This document shows, piece by piece, positions 8,625-18,515 of a DNA stretch of 64,000 bases. The translations under genes were made by a program, and so were the position numbers. Within the stretch, counting starts at the first letter, position 1, and every line of letters begins with the position of its first letter. This DNA comes from a bacterium. Its GTDB lineage: Bacteria; Bacillota; Bacilli; Lactobacillales; Streptococcaceae. The DNA lies in the NCBI GenBank assembly GCA_905221215.1, contig CAJNCI010000002.1, positions 62,001 to 126,000 on the forward strand. The letters run 5' to 3'. The notes under the pieces were generated by a model, which saw nothing but the letters and a program-made list of their open reading frames with translations, searched no databases and was not told the DNA's origin.

Positions 8625-9333
8625 AGCCACCTAGATATGCTTTTCTGACTTCTTCTGATGAGGCGAGTTCTTTTCCTGTTCCTGATAGGACAATTTTTCC
8701 TGTTTCCAGTACATAACCTCGGTCAGAGATTGCGAGTGCCTTATTGGCATTTTGTTCAATCAAGAGGACAGTTGTTCCTTGCTTCTGAATATCTTGAATG
8801 ATATCAAAAATCTCTTGGATAAAGATTGGGGCAAGTCCCATCGATGGTTCATCTAAAAGAAGAAGTTTTGGTGTTGACATAAGAGCGCGTCCCATGGCAA
8901 GCATTTGTTGTTCCCCCCCTGAAAGAGTGGCTGCATCTTGGTTCTTGCGTTCTTCAAGACGTGGGAAACGTGAGAAGACTTTCTTCAAGTTAGCTTGATT
9001 TTCTTCACGATTTTTCTTTAAGAAAGCACCCATTTCTAGATTTTCCATAACTGTCAATCCAGGGAAAACGTGGCGTCCTTCTGGTACTTGTGAAAGTCCA
9101 CCTGCCACAATTTTTTGAGCTGGCATTTTTTGGATTTCTTGACCTAAAAATTCAATTTTTCCTGAGCTTGGTCGAACCAGACCTGACAAAGTACGGAGAA
9201 TAGTTGTCTTACCAGCACCATTGGCACCGATAAGGGAAACAACTTCTCCTTCATTCACTTCAAAGCTTACATCACGGACTGCTTGGATCATGCCGTAATG
9301 CACAGAAAGATTATCAACTTTTAACATAGACAT
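8623..9333 (-). CDS. livF: Branched-chain amino acid ABC transporter ATPase LivF
   Basis: A 236-residue ATPase, second of the two nucleotide-binding subunits of the Leu/Ile/Val importer. Walker A is GANGAGKT (36-43), the signature is TLSGGEQQ, and a DEPSMGLAP Walker B/D-loop typical of LivF follows. The start at 9333 has AGGAGGTG at good spacing, and its ATG shares a base with the livG stop (TAATG), so translation is probably coupled. It is the last gene of livJHMGF. Confidence 0.95.
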   Translation of the reverse strand: MSMLKVDNLSVHYGMIQAVRDVSFEVNEGEVVSLIGANGAGKTTILRTLSGLVRPSSGKIEFLGQEIQKMPAQKIVAGGLSQVPEGRHVFPGLTVMENLEMGAFLKKNREENQANLKKVFSRFPRLEERKNQDAATLSGGEQQMLAMGRALMSTPKLLLLDEPSMGLAPIFIQEIFDIIQDIQKQGTTVLLIEQNANKALAISDRGYVLETGKIVLSGTGKELASSEEVRKAYLGG

Positions 9334-10097
9334 TAGGCTTCACCTCCTAGATAAGCTTCGATAACACGTTTATTGGTCTTAATTTCGTCAGGAGTTCCTT
9401 GGGCAATCAAGCGACCGTATTCAAGTACGTAGATGCGTTCTGTAACTTCCATTACCAGATTCATATCGTGTTCAATCAGCATGATTGTAATCTTAAATTC
9501 ATCTTTGATGCGACGAATTAACTCAGTCAATTCAGCAGTTTCCTGCGGGTTCATACCTGCGGCTGGTTCATCCAAAAAGAGAATTTTAGGTTCCGTAGCG
9601 AGGGCACGAACAATTTCCAAACGACGTTGTTGTCCATAGGCAAGATTTTTAGCGAGAGTTTCTGCATCACCATCTAAATCAAAGATTTTCAGCAATTCAA
9701 AAGCTTTAGCCTTTAATTCTTTTTCACTCTTATAAAAAGCTGGTAAGCGTAAGAAACTAGCAAAAACATGCTGTTTGTGATGGTTGCCAAAGGCAATCAA
9801 AACATTATCCAAAACGGTTAAATCTTTAAAGAGACGGATATTTTGGAAAGTACGTCCAAGTCCTAAAGAAGCAATCTTATAAGGTGACTTTCCATTCAAA
9901 AGGTGACCATCAAGGGTAACTGTTCCTTCACTTGGTTCATAAACACCCGTCAAGAGGTTAAAAAGGGTGGTTTTCCCAGCTCCGTTTGGACCGATTAGTC
10001 CAACCAATTCCCCTTCGTTCAATTCAAGAGTCACATCTCCAACAGCTGTTAGACCGCCAAAATGTTTGGTTAACTGTTTTACTTCAAGTAATGCCAT
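9333..10097 (-). CDS. livG: Branched-chain amino acid ABC transporter ATPase LivG
   Basis: A 254-residue ATPase of the Leu/Ile/Val importer. Walker A is GPNGAGKT (36-43), the signature region is NLAYGQQRRLEI (the LivG variant of LSGGQ) and Walker B ends LFLDEPAAGMNP. The start overlaps the livM stop by one base (TAATG). It forms the ATPase heterodimer with LivF. Confidence 0.95.
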   Translation of the reverse strand: MALLEVKQLTKHFGGLTAVGDVTLELNEGELVGLIGPNGAGKTTLFNLLTGVYEPSEGTVTLDGHLLNGKSPYKIASLGLGRTFQNIRLFKDLTVLDNVLIAFGNHHKQHVFASFLRLPAFYKSEKELKAKAFELLKIFDLDGDAETLAKNLAYGQQRRLEIVRALATEPKILFLDEPAAGMNPQETAELTELIRRIKDEFKITIMLIEHDMNLVMEVTERIYVLEYGRLIAQGTPDEIKTNKRVIEAYLGGEA

Positions 10098-11053
10098 TAG
10101 TTTTGTTCCTCCTTCTTAGATTTTTTAAAGAAACGTGATAGGCTCAATTCCCATGTTCCAAGGAGTCCACCTGGTCTGAAAATCATTACCAATACCAAGG
10201 CCAAAGCGTAGATAATCATACGCACGCTGGCAACATCTTGGAGAAGCATATTCAAAATTCCAAGAACAATAGCTGAAACAATGGCACCTGTAATGGAACC
10301 AAGTCCACCAAATACAACAATGATCAAAACGTTGATTGAGTTGATGAAGGTGTAATCTTTCGGTACGACAGAGCCGATAAATCCTGCCTGAAGTGATCCT
10401 GCAATACTTGCAGTAATAGCACCAAAGACAAAAGCGATGATTTTAATTTTAGTTGTATTAACACCGACTGACTCTGCAGCAATTTCATCCTCACGAACAG
10501 ATAGGGTTGAACGACCAATTGGACTACGCAAGAAGTTCAAGGTTGCAATGGTTGTAATTACGACAAATAAGTAAACCATTGGCCAAGTTGTAAAGTTAGG
10601 AATTCCCAAGATACCTGCTGCACCATTTGTAAGGCTTCCGCCATTGATGATAAAGATACGGATAATTTCAGAAACACCTAGAGTCGCTACCGCAAGATAG
10701 TCCCCCTTCAAACGCAAGGTTGGAATTCCGACAAGTAAGGCAACCGCTCCTGAAAGCAAAGCTCCTACAAGCATGGCTCCAAAGAAGGCACCGTAGGTTG
10801 GTGATTTAGAACCAATAATTGCGGCTGCATAGGCACCAATCGCCATGAAACCAGCATGACCAAGTGAAAATTGTCCTGAAAAACCAACGATTAAGTTAAG
10901 ACCAACAGCCAGAATAATATTAATTCCGATTTGTTGTAAAATCTGTACATAGAATAGATTGAGTACTCCGACTGAAACCAGTACACTAATCAAGCCATAG
11001 CCAGCTAATAAAAGGAGTAACCATAGAATATTAACTTTTAAATTTTCTTTCAT
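10097..11053 (-). CDS. livM: Branched-chain amino acid ABC transporter permease LivM
   Basis: A 318-residue permease with about nine hydrophobic segments and a conserved cytoplasmic coupling stretch (REDEIAAESVGVNTTKIK, near 206-224) that contacts the ATPases. It follows livH after 3 bases. A positively charged C-terminus (KKSKKEEQN) should face the cytoplasm. Confidence 0.94.
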   Translation of the reverse strand: MKENLKVNILWLLLLLAGYGLISVLVSVGVLNLFYVQILQQIGINIILAVGLNLIVGFSGQFSLGHAGFMAIGAYAAAIIGSKSPTYGAFFGAMLVGALLSGAVALLVGIPTLRLKGDYLAVATLGVSEIIRIFIINGGSLTNGAAGILGIPNFTTWPMVYLFVVITTIATLNFLRSPIGRSTLSVREDEIAAESVGVNTTKIKIIAFVFGAITASIAGSLQAGFIGSVVPKDYTFINSINVLIIVVFGGLGSITGAIVSAIVLGILNMLLQDVASVRMIIYALALVLVMIFRPGGLLGTWELSLSRFFKKSKKEEQN

Positions 11054-11056
11054 CGT

Positions 11057-11926
11057 TTACACCTTCTCTTTCACATTTTTACCAAGGATACCAGCTGGGC
11101 GGACAATCAAGATCAACAACAAGATTCCATAAACAATGGCATCACGGAAGTCTGACATCCCAAAGGCTGTCGCAAAGGTTTCCAATAGACCAATGACAAA
11201 TCCACCAAGAGCCGCACCAGGAATGATTCCGATACCACCAAGTACCGCGGCAACGAAAGATTTAAGACCTGGAGTAACCCCCATCAAAGGCTCAAGAGAG
11301 TTATAATAGAGGGCAATCAGAACACCAGCCGCACCCGCAAGAGCTGAACCCAAAGCGAAGGTAAAGCTGATAGTACGGTTTACATTGATCCCCATCAATT
11401 GTGCCGCATCGCTATCTACAGATACAGCACGCATAGCTTTCCCCATCTTTGTCTTTTGAACAATGACCTGTAACAAAATCATCAAAATCAAGGAAATTGC
11501 CAAGATCATTAACTGAACGTTTGTTAAGCTAATTGGTCCCAAATCATAGCGCACTGTTTGAATCGCTTGAGGGAAGGCACGAGTATTAGCACCAACCAGA
11601 TAGACCATGCCATACTCCAATAGGAAAGAAACCCCAATAGCTGTAATCAAAACAGCAATACGAGTAGAGTGACGCAAAGGTCGGTAAGCAAGGAACTCAA
11701 TCACGACTCCAAGAATGGCTGTCGCTAGCATAGCTACAATAAGAGCTACAAAGAAATTCATTTGGAAAGAATTAATCAAGAAATAACCGATAAAGGCTCC
11801 CATCATATAAATATCACCGTGGGCGAAGTTGATGAGCTTGATAATTCCGTAAACCATGGTATATCCTAGGGCTAACAGCGCATAAACACTACCTAGAATC
11901 AAACCATTTACTAGTTGTTGGAGCAT
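11057..11926 (-). CDS. livH: Branched-chain amino acid ABC transporter permease LivH
   Basis: A 289-residue permease, partner of LivM, with N-terminal MLQQLVNGLILGSVYALLA and the conserved NFAHGD motif near 40. I chose the ATG at 11926, preceded by a weak GAGTG. The open frame continues upstream to 12118, but those extra 64 residues are encoded by the BOX element at 11986-12092 and have no LivH counterpart. The 222-base gap to livJ therefore holds a BOX and a hairpin, not coding sequence. Confidence 0.94.
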   Translation of the reverse strand: MLQQLVNGLILGSVYALLALGYTMVYGIIKLINFAHGDIYMMGAFIGYFLINSFQMNFFVALIVAMLATAILGVVIEFLAYRPLRHSTRIAVLITAIGVSFLLEYGMVYLVGANTRAFPQAIQTVRYDLGPISLTNVQLMILAISLILMILLQVIVQKTKMGKAMRAVSVDSDAAQLMGINVNRTISFTFALGSALAGAAGVLIALYYNSLEPLMGVTPGLKSFVAAVLGGIGIIPGAALGGFVIGLLETFATAFGMSDFRDAIVYGILLLILIVRPAGILGKNVKEKV

Positions 11927-11985
11927 AAGATTCACTCTTTCTATTGATAATTTTGAGGGTTGCCCCTCACTTTTTGATAGGTTCT

Positions 11986-12092
11986 TATACTCAATAAAAA
12001 TCAAAGAGCAAACTAGGAAACTAGCCACAGGCTGTACTTGAGTACGGCAAGGCGACGTTGACGCAGTTTGAATTTGATTTTCGAAGAGTATT
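11986..12092 (+). repeat. BOX element without boxB, between livJ and livH
   Basis: It begins ATACTCAATAAAAATCAAAG and ends TTTTCGAAGAGTATT, with the boxC core GGCAAGGCGACGTTGACGC. The boxB unit is absent. It lies inside the liv operon leader between the binding protein and the permeases and is transcribed with them. Confidence 0.88.
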
Positions 12093-12103
12093 AAACATCG
12101 AAA

Positions 12104-12130
12104 CAGGGAGTGAGTCAAAGGCTCATTCCC
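12104..12130 (-). other. Intercistronic hairpin between livJ and livH
   Basis: GGGAGTGAG and CTCATTCCC form a 9-bp stem with loop TCAAAGG. There is no T-run, so it looks like a processing, stability or partial-attenuation hairpin. It could leave livJ mRNA more abundant than the permease mRNA, a common arrangement for binding proteins. Confidence 0.5.
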
Positions 12131-12148
12131 TATTTCAACATTTTTCTA

Positions 12149-13309
12149 TTATGGTTTTACAACTTCTGCTGCTTCAACCTTACCATTGTTCATGGTCATC
12201 ATGTAAGCAGTTTTGACTGTGTTGTGGTCTGCATCGAAGCTTGTTTGACCAGTTACACCTTCAAAGTCTTTTGTTTTAGCAAGGTTATCCTTGATTTCGC
12301 CAGAGTTTTTAGCACCTTTTGCTGCGTTTGCTACAAGGTGAACTGAGTCATAAGCCAAGGCTGCAAATGTTGAAGGCTCTTCATTGTACTTAGCGCGGTA
12401 AGCATCAAGGAAAGCTTTTGCTTTAGCTGAAACTTCTACAGTAGTTGAGAAGCCTGAGATAAAGTAGATGTTTGATGCTTTTTCAGCAGTTGCTTGTTGT
12501 ACAAACTCTTCACCGTTGAATCCATCACCACCAACGATTGGTTTGTCAATTCCCATACCACGCGCTTGGTTTACAATTTTACCAGCTTCAGTGTAGTAAC
12601 CAGGGACGATGATAGCATCAAAGTCTTTCCCTTTCATTTTTGTAAGGGCTGCTTGGAAGTCTGTGTCACCTGCTACGAAAGTTTCATCAGCAACGATTTC
12701 ACCCTTGTAAGCTTCACGGAAGGCTTTAGCAATACCTTTAGCATAGTCGCTGGCATTGTCAGTGTAAAGAACAACTTTCTTAGCTTGTAATTTATCAGAA
12801 ACATAGTTTGAGATAATTTTTCCTTGGAAACTATCTTGGAAAGTTCCGATAAAGAGATAATCTTGACCTTTAGTCAATCCATCTTGAGTCGCACTTGGTG
12901 AGATCAATGGAACACCTGCTTTTGTAGCGTTCGCTACCGCAGCTGCAGTTGCACCAGATGTCGCAGGTCCTACGATTGCTGATACTTTAGATTGGGTTAC
13001 AAGGTTAGTTGTTACTGAAGCAGCCTCTGCTGTTTCAGACTTGTTATCTTTATCGACTACTTCGATTTGTTTTCCATCGATACCACCTGCAGCATTGATT
13101 TCATCAACAGCAAGTTGGGCACCTTTTTGTTCAGATGTTCCGTAGGCTGCTACGGCACCAGTTTCTTCGAAGTTAAATCCGATTTTGATTGTCTTTTCAT
13201 CTACTGAGTTACCAGCAGCGTTTGACGCTCCAGACTTCACTTCTCCACAGGCTGCAAGAAGTGCTACACTTGCAAGCGCTACAAACGATAGGGCAAATTT
13301 TTTCTTCAT
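12149..13309 (-). CDS. livJ: Branched-chain amino acid-binding lipoprotein LivJ
   Basis: A 386-residue extracellular solute-binding lipoprotein for Leu/Ile/Val. The signal peptide ends in the lipobox LLAAC with C21 as the lipid-anchored residue. The mature part is a periplasmic-binding-protein type I fold (IKIGFNFEETGAVAAYG at the start, IVGPATSGAT in the ligand site region). It has a strong promoter and is first in livJHMGF, followed by a hairpin and a BOX before livH. Confidence 0.95.
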   Translation of the reverse strand: MKKKFALSFVALASVALLAACGEVKSGASNAAGNSVDEKTIKIGFNFEETGAVAAYGTSEQKGAQLAVDEINAAGGIDGKQIEVVDKDNKSETAEAASVTTNLVTQSKVSAIVGPATSGATAAAVANATKAGVPLISPSATQDGLTKGQDYLFIGTFQDSFQGKIISNYVSDKLQAKKVVLYTDNASDYAKGIAKAFREAYKGEIVADETFVAGDTDFQAALTKMKGKDFDAIIVPGYYTEAGKIVNQARGMGIDKPIVGGDGFNGEEFVQQATAEKASNIYFISGFSTTVEVSAKAKAFLDAYRAKYNEEPSTFAALAYDSVHLVANAAKGAKNSGEIKDNLAKTKDFEGVTGQTSFDADHNTVKTAYMMTMNNGKVEAAEVVKP

Positions 13310-13350
13310 CTTTTTTGTCTCCTTATTTCTTAAATAAATAGCATGTTAAG

Positions 13351-13379
13351 AATATACCGAATTATCAGAAAATTGTCAA
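13351..13379 (-). promoter_or_regulatory. livJ promoter overlapping the end of ylbG
   Basis: On the minus strand -35 TTGACA (13379-13374), 17-base spacer, -10 TATATT (13356-13351). The -35 box covers the ylbG stop codon. Confidence 0.8.
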
Positions 13380-13663
13380 CACTTTTCTTGAACTTTTTTA
13401 ATGATAACGTTTTCCTCTCGATGAAGATTGCCCACAAAGGGTGTTTCCAGCTCTTGTATATGACAAACCCTTACTTTTTTTATAAATTTTTCCTTGCTCA
13501 AGTGTCCGACCAATTGCTCCACTTCTTGAGTTGGAACATAGAGTTGTAAGTAACGATGTTTCTTGGAATGATAGGTAATATCTCCATAATCCTGCAGTTT
13601 TTTGGCATCACGATTATAGTAAAGATAGATAATCAAGCCAGATCGATTGACTTTTTCAAACAT
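13376..13663 (-). CDS. ylbG: YlbG family (UPF0298/DUF2129) protein
   Basis: A 95-residue cytoplasmic protein of unknown function, conserved across Firmicutes. The N-terminal [20 protein letters not shown] and the central HRYLQLYVP are characteristic of the family. It is a single gene: the clpP terminator (13702-13730) precedes it, an extended -10 GGTATAAT lies just before it, and its last codon overlaps the livJ promoter. Confidence 0.85.
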   Translation of the reverse strand: MFEKVNRSGLIIYLYYNRDAKKLQDYGDITYHSKKHRYLQLYVPTQEVEQLVGHLSKEKFIKKVRVCHIQELETPFVGNLHREENVIIKKVQEKC

Positions 13664-13701
13664 GATAAATCCTCTTTCTAAGAAATCTCTCCCTATTATA
13701 C

Positions 13702-13730
13702 CAAAAAAAGCAAACCCAGTCGAGTTTGCC
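13702..13730 (-). terminator. clpP terminator
   Basis: On the minus strand GGCAAACTCGACTGGGTTTGC forms a stem followed by seven T. It sits 11 bases past the clpP stop. Confidence 0.85.
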
Positions 13731-13741
13731 TTCTATCATCA

Positions 13742-14332
13742 TTAATTCAATGAATTGTTAGCCATGATTTCATCAATAAAGCCATATTCAAGTGTTTCTT
13801 GGGCACTCATCCAGTTATCGCGTTCTGCATCTGCATGGACTTTTTCGATTGACTGACCTGAATTTTCTGCCAAGATTTTTTCCAAAGTGTTACGAGTTTT
13901 AAGCAAGTGTTCTGCAGCGATAGCCATATCAGTTTGTTGGGTACCACCACCTGTACCACCCATTGGTTGGTGAATCATGTATTCAGCATTTGGAAGCATG
14001 AAACGTTTGCCTTTTGCTCCACTTGATGCGATGACAGTACCCATAGATGCTGCCATACCCATAACGATAGTTTGGACATCCGCTTTGATAAAGTTCATGG
14101 TATCAACGATTGCCAAACCAGCTGAAACAGAACCACCAGGTGTATTGACATAAAGGTAAATATCTTTTGTACTATCTTGGGCATCCAAGAAAAGCAACTG
14201 GGCAATAACTGAGTTAGCCATGTTGTCTTCAACTGGACCAGTCAGCATAATGATGCGGTCTTTGAGAAGACGTGAGTAAATATCGTAGGAACGTTCCCCA
14301 CGGCTTGTTTGTTCAATAACTACAGGAATCAT
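13742..14332 (-). CDS. clpP: ATP-dependent Clp protease proteolytic subunit
   Basis: A 196-residue serine protease that forms a 14-mer and degrades proteins fed by ClpC, ClpE, ClpX or ClpL. The catalytic triad is S96 (GMAASMG), H121 (YMIHQPMGG) and D172 (AERDNW). It is a single transcription unit with its own terminator. An exact CtsR operator overlaps its -35 box, so heat-shock control is expected. In pneumococcus ClpP also affects competence and virulence (knowledge). Confidence 0.97.
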   Translation of the reverse strand: MIPVVIEQTSRGERSYDIYSRLLKDRIIMLTGPVEDNMANSVIAQLLFLDAQDSTKDIYLYVNTPGGSVSAGLAIVDTMNFIKADVQTIVMGMAASMGTVIASSGAKGKRFMLPNAEYMIHQPMGGTGGGTQQTDMAIAAEHLLKTRNTLEKILAENSGQSIEKVHADAERDNWMSAQETLEYGFIDEIMANNSLN

Positions 14333-14386
14333 TCATTTCTCCTTTTGAGTTTTATTTTTGTTGGTCAAATGACTGAAGATAAGACT

Positions 14387-14416
14387 ATTATAATATCTAG
14401 GTCAAAAAAGGTCAAA
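14387..14416 (-). promoter_or_regulatory. clpP promoter with CtsR operator
   Basis: On the plus strand GGTCAAAAAAGGTCAAA (14400-14416) is the CtsR heptamer direct repeat. On the minus strand -35 TTGACC (14415-14410), 17-base spacer and -10 TATAAT (14392-14387); the operator covers the -35. A lone half-site TGGTCAAAT lies at about 14362-14370. Confidence 0.9.
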
Positions 14417-14504
14417 TCTTTGCTCTGCTTTCATTAAACAGAAACAAAAATTCAACCTCCTTCCACGACTGGAAATCCTTTTCCAAGTCAATCTCTTTTT
14501 AATT

Positions 14505-15134
14505 TTATTTTGTACCGAACAAGCGGTCTCCAGCATCTCCAAGACCTGGAACGATATAACCGTGTTCGTTCAAACGTTCATCTAAGGCTGCTGTAAAGAT
14601 TTCTACATCTGGATGAGCTTCTTGAAGGGCTTTAACACCTTCTGGAGCAGATACGAGGCAGACAAATTTGATATTTGATGCGCCACGTTTTTTAAGGGAA
14701 TCAACAGCCAAGATTGCTGAACCACCTGTTGCCAACATTGGGTCTACTACAAAAATTTGACGTTGGTCAATGTCCTCAGGCAATTTCACCAAGTACTCAA
14801 CTGGTTGAAGGGTTTCTTCATCACGGTACATACCGATATGGCCAACTTTAGCAGCTGGAACCAAGCTCAAGAGACCATCAACCATCCCGATACCTGCACG
14901 TAAGATTGGAACGATGGCCAATTTCTTACCAGCCAATTGTTTTTGAACTGTTTTTGTAATTGGTGTTTCGATTTCCACATCTTCTAGTGGAAGATCACGA
15001 AGTACTTCATACCCCATCAACATTGCAATCTCATCTACTAGCTCACGGAAAGCTTTTGTAGAAGTATCTGTACGACGCAAGATTGACAATTTGTGTTGAA
15101 TCAGTGGATGATTAATAACTTCAATTTTTCCCAT
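14505..15134 (-). CDS. upp: Uracil phosphoribosyltransferase
   Basis: A 209-residue enzyme that makes UMP from uracil and PRPP in pyrimidine salvage. The PRPP-binding motif [12 protein letters not shown] and the uracil-binding C-terminus ([17 protein letters not shown]) are present. I chose the ATG at 15134 ([10 protein letters not shown]), which gives the usual family length; an ATG 21 bases upstream (15155) is also possible. An extended -10 TGGTATAAT lies upstream. No PyrR site is seen here, unlike pyrF. Confidence 0.95.
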   Translation of the reverse strand: MGKIEVINHPLIQHKLSILRRTDTSTKAFRELVDEIAMLMGYEVLRDLPLEDVEIETPITKTVQKQLAGKKLAIVPILRAGIGMVDGLLSLVPAAKVGHIGMYRDEETLQPVEYLVKLPEDIDQRQIFVVDPMLATGGSAILAVDSLKKRGASNIKFVCLVSAPEGVKALQEAHPDVEIFTAALDERLNEHGYIVPGLGDAGDRLFGTK

Positions 15135-15175
15135 TTTTGGAATTCCTTCTTTCAATTTATTCCTCTTATTATACC

Positions 15176-15211
15176 AAAAAACGGTTTAAAAATCTTTCTA
15201 AACCATTTATT
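15176..15211 (-). terminator. Terminator after the dCMP deaminase gene
   Basis: On the minus strand GGTTTA...TAAACC forms a stem followed by GTTTTTT. Confidence 0.7.
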
Positions 15212-15222
15212 TTTGATAATTT

Positions 15223-15690
15223 TTACATTAAATCTGCCTCTTTAAGAGCAGACTGTACGGTCTCAAGTGGTAAATGGGTCAATTCTGTTCCTTTTTCTTG
15301 ATAAAGGTATTGGGCATAGTCATCCATTCGGTACTGATTGATATAAACTACGCGCTTGCAACCGACCTGAAGCAATTGTTTCGTGCAATTCAGACAAGGA
15401 AAGTGTGTCACATAGGCTGTAAATCCTTTAGGAACACCACGCTCAGCACCTTGGAGGATAGCATTGACCTCAGCGTGAAGGGTGCGAACACAGTGGCCTT
15501 CAATGACCAGACATTCATGGTCAATACAATGCTCAGTCCCTGACACCGAACCATTGTAACCAGTGGAAATAACCTTATTATCCTTTACCAGAATTGCGCC
15601 CACTTTGGCACGTTTACAAGTGGAACGATTGGCAATCAGTAGGGCTTGGGCTGCAAAATACTCATCCCAGGCCAGTCTTTTTTCAGTCAT
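15223..15690 (-). CDS. comEB: Deoxycytidylate (dCMP) deaminase
   Basis: A 155-residue zinc enzyme converting dCMP to dUMP for thymidylate synthesis. Zinc ligands and the catalytic residue are H72 and E74 (LHAEVNA) and C99/C102 (PCLNC). The Bacillus name comEB comes from its place in the comE operon; here it sits instead behind a TetR regulator (18-base gap), with no competence genes nearby, so no role in transformation should be assumed. It supplies dUMP for ThyA, encoded at 60.1 kb. Confidence 0.9.
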   Translation of the reverse strand: MTEKRLAWDEYFAAQALLIANRSTCKRAKVGAILVKDNKVISTGYNGSVSGTEHCIDHECLVIEGHCVRTLHAEVNAILQGAERGVPKGFTAYVTHFPCLNCTKQLLQVGCKRVVYINQYRMDDYAQYLYQEKGTELTHLPLETVQSALKEADLM

Positions 15691-15708
15691 ATCTCTTCTC
15701 CTTTTTCT

Positions 15709-16266
15709 CTATTTTTTAAAAAATGGTAACCGTAAGTCCGCAATCTTTTCAGCTGGTACCTTCATGCCATCCTTGATCCATTTGAGGAGGACAGATACAA
15801 TGGCTGAACTCCAGAAGGAATGAAGATAAGAGCTGACACCTTTTGATTTTCCATGGTATTTTTCTAGAAATTCCTGCATGGCTTGGACAAAGATTTTTTC
15901 CAGATGGTAATCCAAGGCCAGTTGAATCACTCTGGCTTCCTTTCTGGCCTCGCGGAAAAGGTGAACCCAGACCAAATAGAGATCTGTCTTTAAATCGTAA
16001 TGATGCAGCTGTTCCATAATATTGTGGACAGTTCGTTTAAAGACGCTTTCTAAAATCTCCTCTTTGGAATCATAATTGCGGTAAAAGGCTGCACGCGAAA
16101 CGCCTGCACGCTTAACCAATTCAGAAATACTAATCTTGGTCAGGTCCTTTTTTTCCAAGAGTTGCAAGAGGGCTGTTTCAATGGCTTCTCTGGTTAGTAA
16201 ATTGGATTCTTGGTTTGATTTTCTGAGATTTTCAAGAGACTTTTCAGAGATTCTACGTTCAGACAT
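15709..16266 (-). CDS. TetR/AcrR family transcriptional regulator
   Basis: A 185-residue regulator with an N-terminal TetR helix-turn-helix (about 28-70, ISISELVKRAGVSRAAFYRNY) and a variable ligand-binding C-terminal part. It lies upstream of and probably co-transcribed with the dCMP deaminase gene, and is divergent from the DegV gene. The intergenic region carries a perfect inverted repeat (16353-16377) that is a good operator candidate. The ligand is unknown; a lipid is possible given the DegV neighbour, but that is inference. Confidence 0.88.
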   Translation of the reverse strand: MSERRISEKSLENLRKSNQESNLLTREAIETALLQLLEKKDLTKISISELVKRAGVSRAAFYRNYDSKEEILESVFKRTVHNIMEQLHHYDLKTDLYLVWVHLFREARKEARVIQLALDYHLEKIFVQAMQEFLEKYHGKSKGVSSYLHSFWSSAIVSVLLKWIKDGMKVPAEKIADLRLPFFKK

Positions 16267-16328
16267 AACATTTTCTTTCTACTTGTCACAACAGACGGAT
16301 GAGGCTTTTGTTTCAAGGGTTTTCATGA

Positions 16329-16377
16329 TATAATTGTAAAAAAAGACAGAACCTTTGTCAATGTATAACTGACAAAG
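16329..16377 (+). promoter_or_regulatory. degV-family gene promoter with candidate TetR operator
   Basis: An extended -10 TGATATAAT (TATAAT 16329-16334) is followed by a perfect inverted repeat, CTTTGTCA-9 bases-TGACAAAG (16353-16377), just before the DegV start. The repeat spans where early transcription of the DegV gene would occur, so a bound regulator would block it. Confidence 0.65.
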
Positions 16378-16390
16378 ATGGAGAATTTCT

Positions 16391-17236
16391 ATGACTTGGA
16401 AGATTATTGCTGACTCTGGTTGTGATTATCGTCAGCTGGAAACACCAGCTATTGACACAACCTTTGTAAGTGTCCCCTTAACCATTCAAGTAGCTGATCA
16501 GGTCTTTGTTGATGATGCCAGTCTTGACATTGACCAAATGATGGAAACCATGTATGCAACCGCAGAAGCTTCAAAATCAGCTTGTCCAAGCCCAGATGAT
16601 TATTTGCGAGCATTTGAGGGTGCCAACAACATTTTCCTAGTAACCATCACGGGTACTCTTTCTGGCAGCCACAATAGTGCTCAACTAGCAAAGAATATTT
16701 ATCTAGAAGAACATCCTGACACTAAGATTCATGTGATTGATAGTTTGTCTGCTGGCGGTGAAGTTGACTTGCTCGTAGAAAAATTGAATGACTTGATTGA
16801 CCAGGGCTTGTCTTTTGAGGAAGTGGTTGAAGCTATCACTGCTTATCAAGAAAGAACCAAGTTACTCTTTGTCCTAGCTAAAGTCGATAACTTGGTGAAG
16901 AACGGCCGTTTGAGCAAACTTATCGGTACAGTCGTTGGCCTTCTCAACATCCGTATGGTCGGAGAAGCTAGTGAAACCGGAACTCTCGAATTGCTACAAA
17001 AAGCACGAGGTCCAAAGAAAGCAGTTCAGGCAGCCTATGAAGAGTTGGTAAAAGCTGGATATGCTGGTGGCCGTATTGTCATGGCCCAACGCAATAACGA
17101 GAAATGTTGCCAACAGCTCTCAGAGCGAATTCGCGAAACCTTCCCACAAGCGGATATTAAGATTCTCCCAACCTCTGGTCTCTGCAGTTTTTATGCAGAA
17201 GATGGTGGTTTGCTGATGGGATATGAAATTGATTAA
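16391..17236 (+). CDS. DegV family fatty acid-binding protein
   Basis: A 281-residue cytoplasmic protein of the DegV/FakB fold. Members bind a fatty acid and present it to the kinase FakA for phosphorylation; whether this one is a FakB is not certain. Seen here are the DegV N-terminus (IIADSGCDY), the TSLSG-type ligand loop as TGTLSGSHNSA (about 95) and the carboxylate-binding region near IRMVGEAS. It starts with an ATG after GGAG and is divergent from the TetR gene. No fakA is in the window. Confidence 0.87.
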   Translation: MTWKIIADSGCDYRQLETPAIDTTFVSVPLTIQVADQVFVDDASLDIDQMMETMYATAEASKSACPSPDDYLRAFEGANNIFLVTITGTLSGSHNSAQLAKNIYLEEHPDTKIHVIDSLSAGGEVDLLVEKLNDLIDQGLSFEEVVEAITAYQERTKLLFVLAKVDNLVKNGRLSKLIGTVVGLLNIRMVGEASETGTLELLQKARGPKKAVQAAYEELVKAGYAGGRIVMAQRNNEKCCQQLSERIRETFPQADIKILPTSGLCSFYAEDGGLLMGYEID

Positions 17237-17247
17237 TTGCATTCTTG

Positions 17248-18467
<1,220 letters not shown>

Positions 18468-18515
18468 ATATACAGTACTCAATGGAACAATCCACCCCAA
18501 AAGAAAGGAACGACT

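Noticed and set aside
11927-12118. 64-residue N-terminal extension of LivH
   Set aside because: It is encoded by a BOX repeat, lacks any LivH similarity and the start at 11926 gives the normal length.
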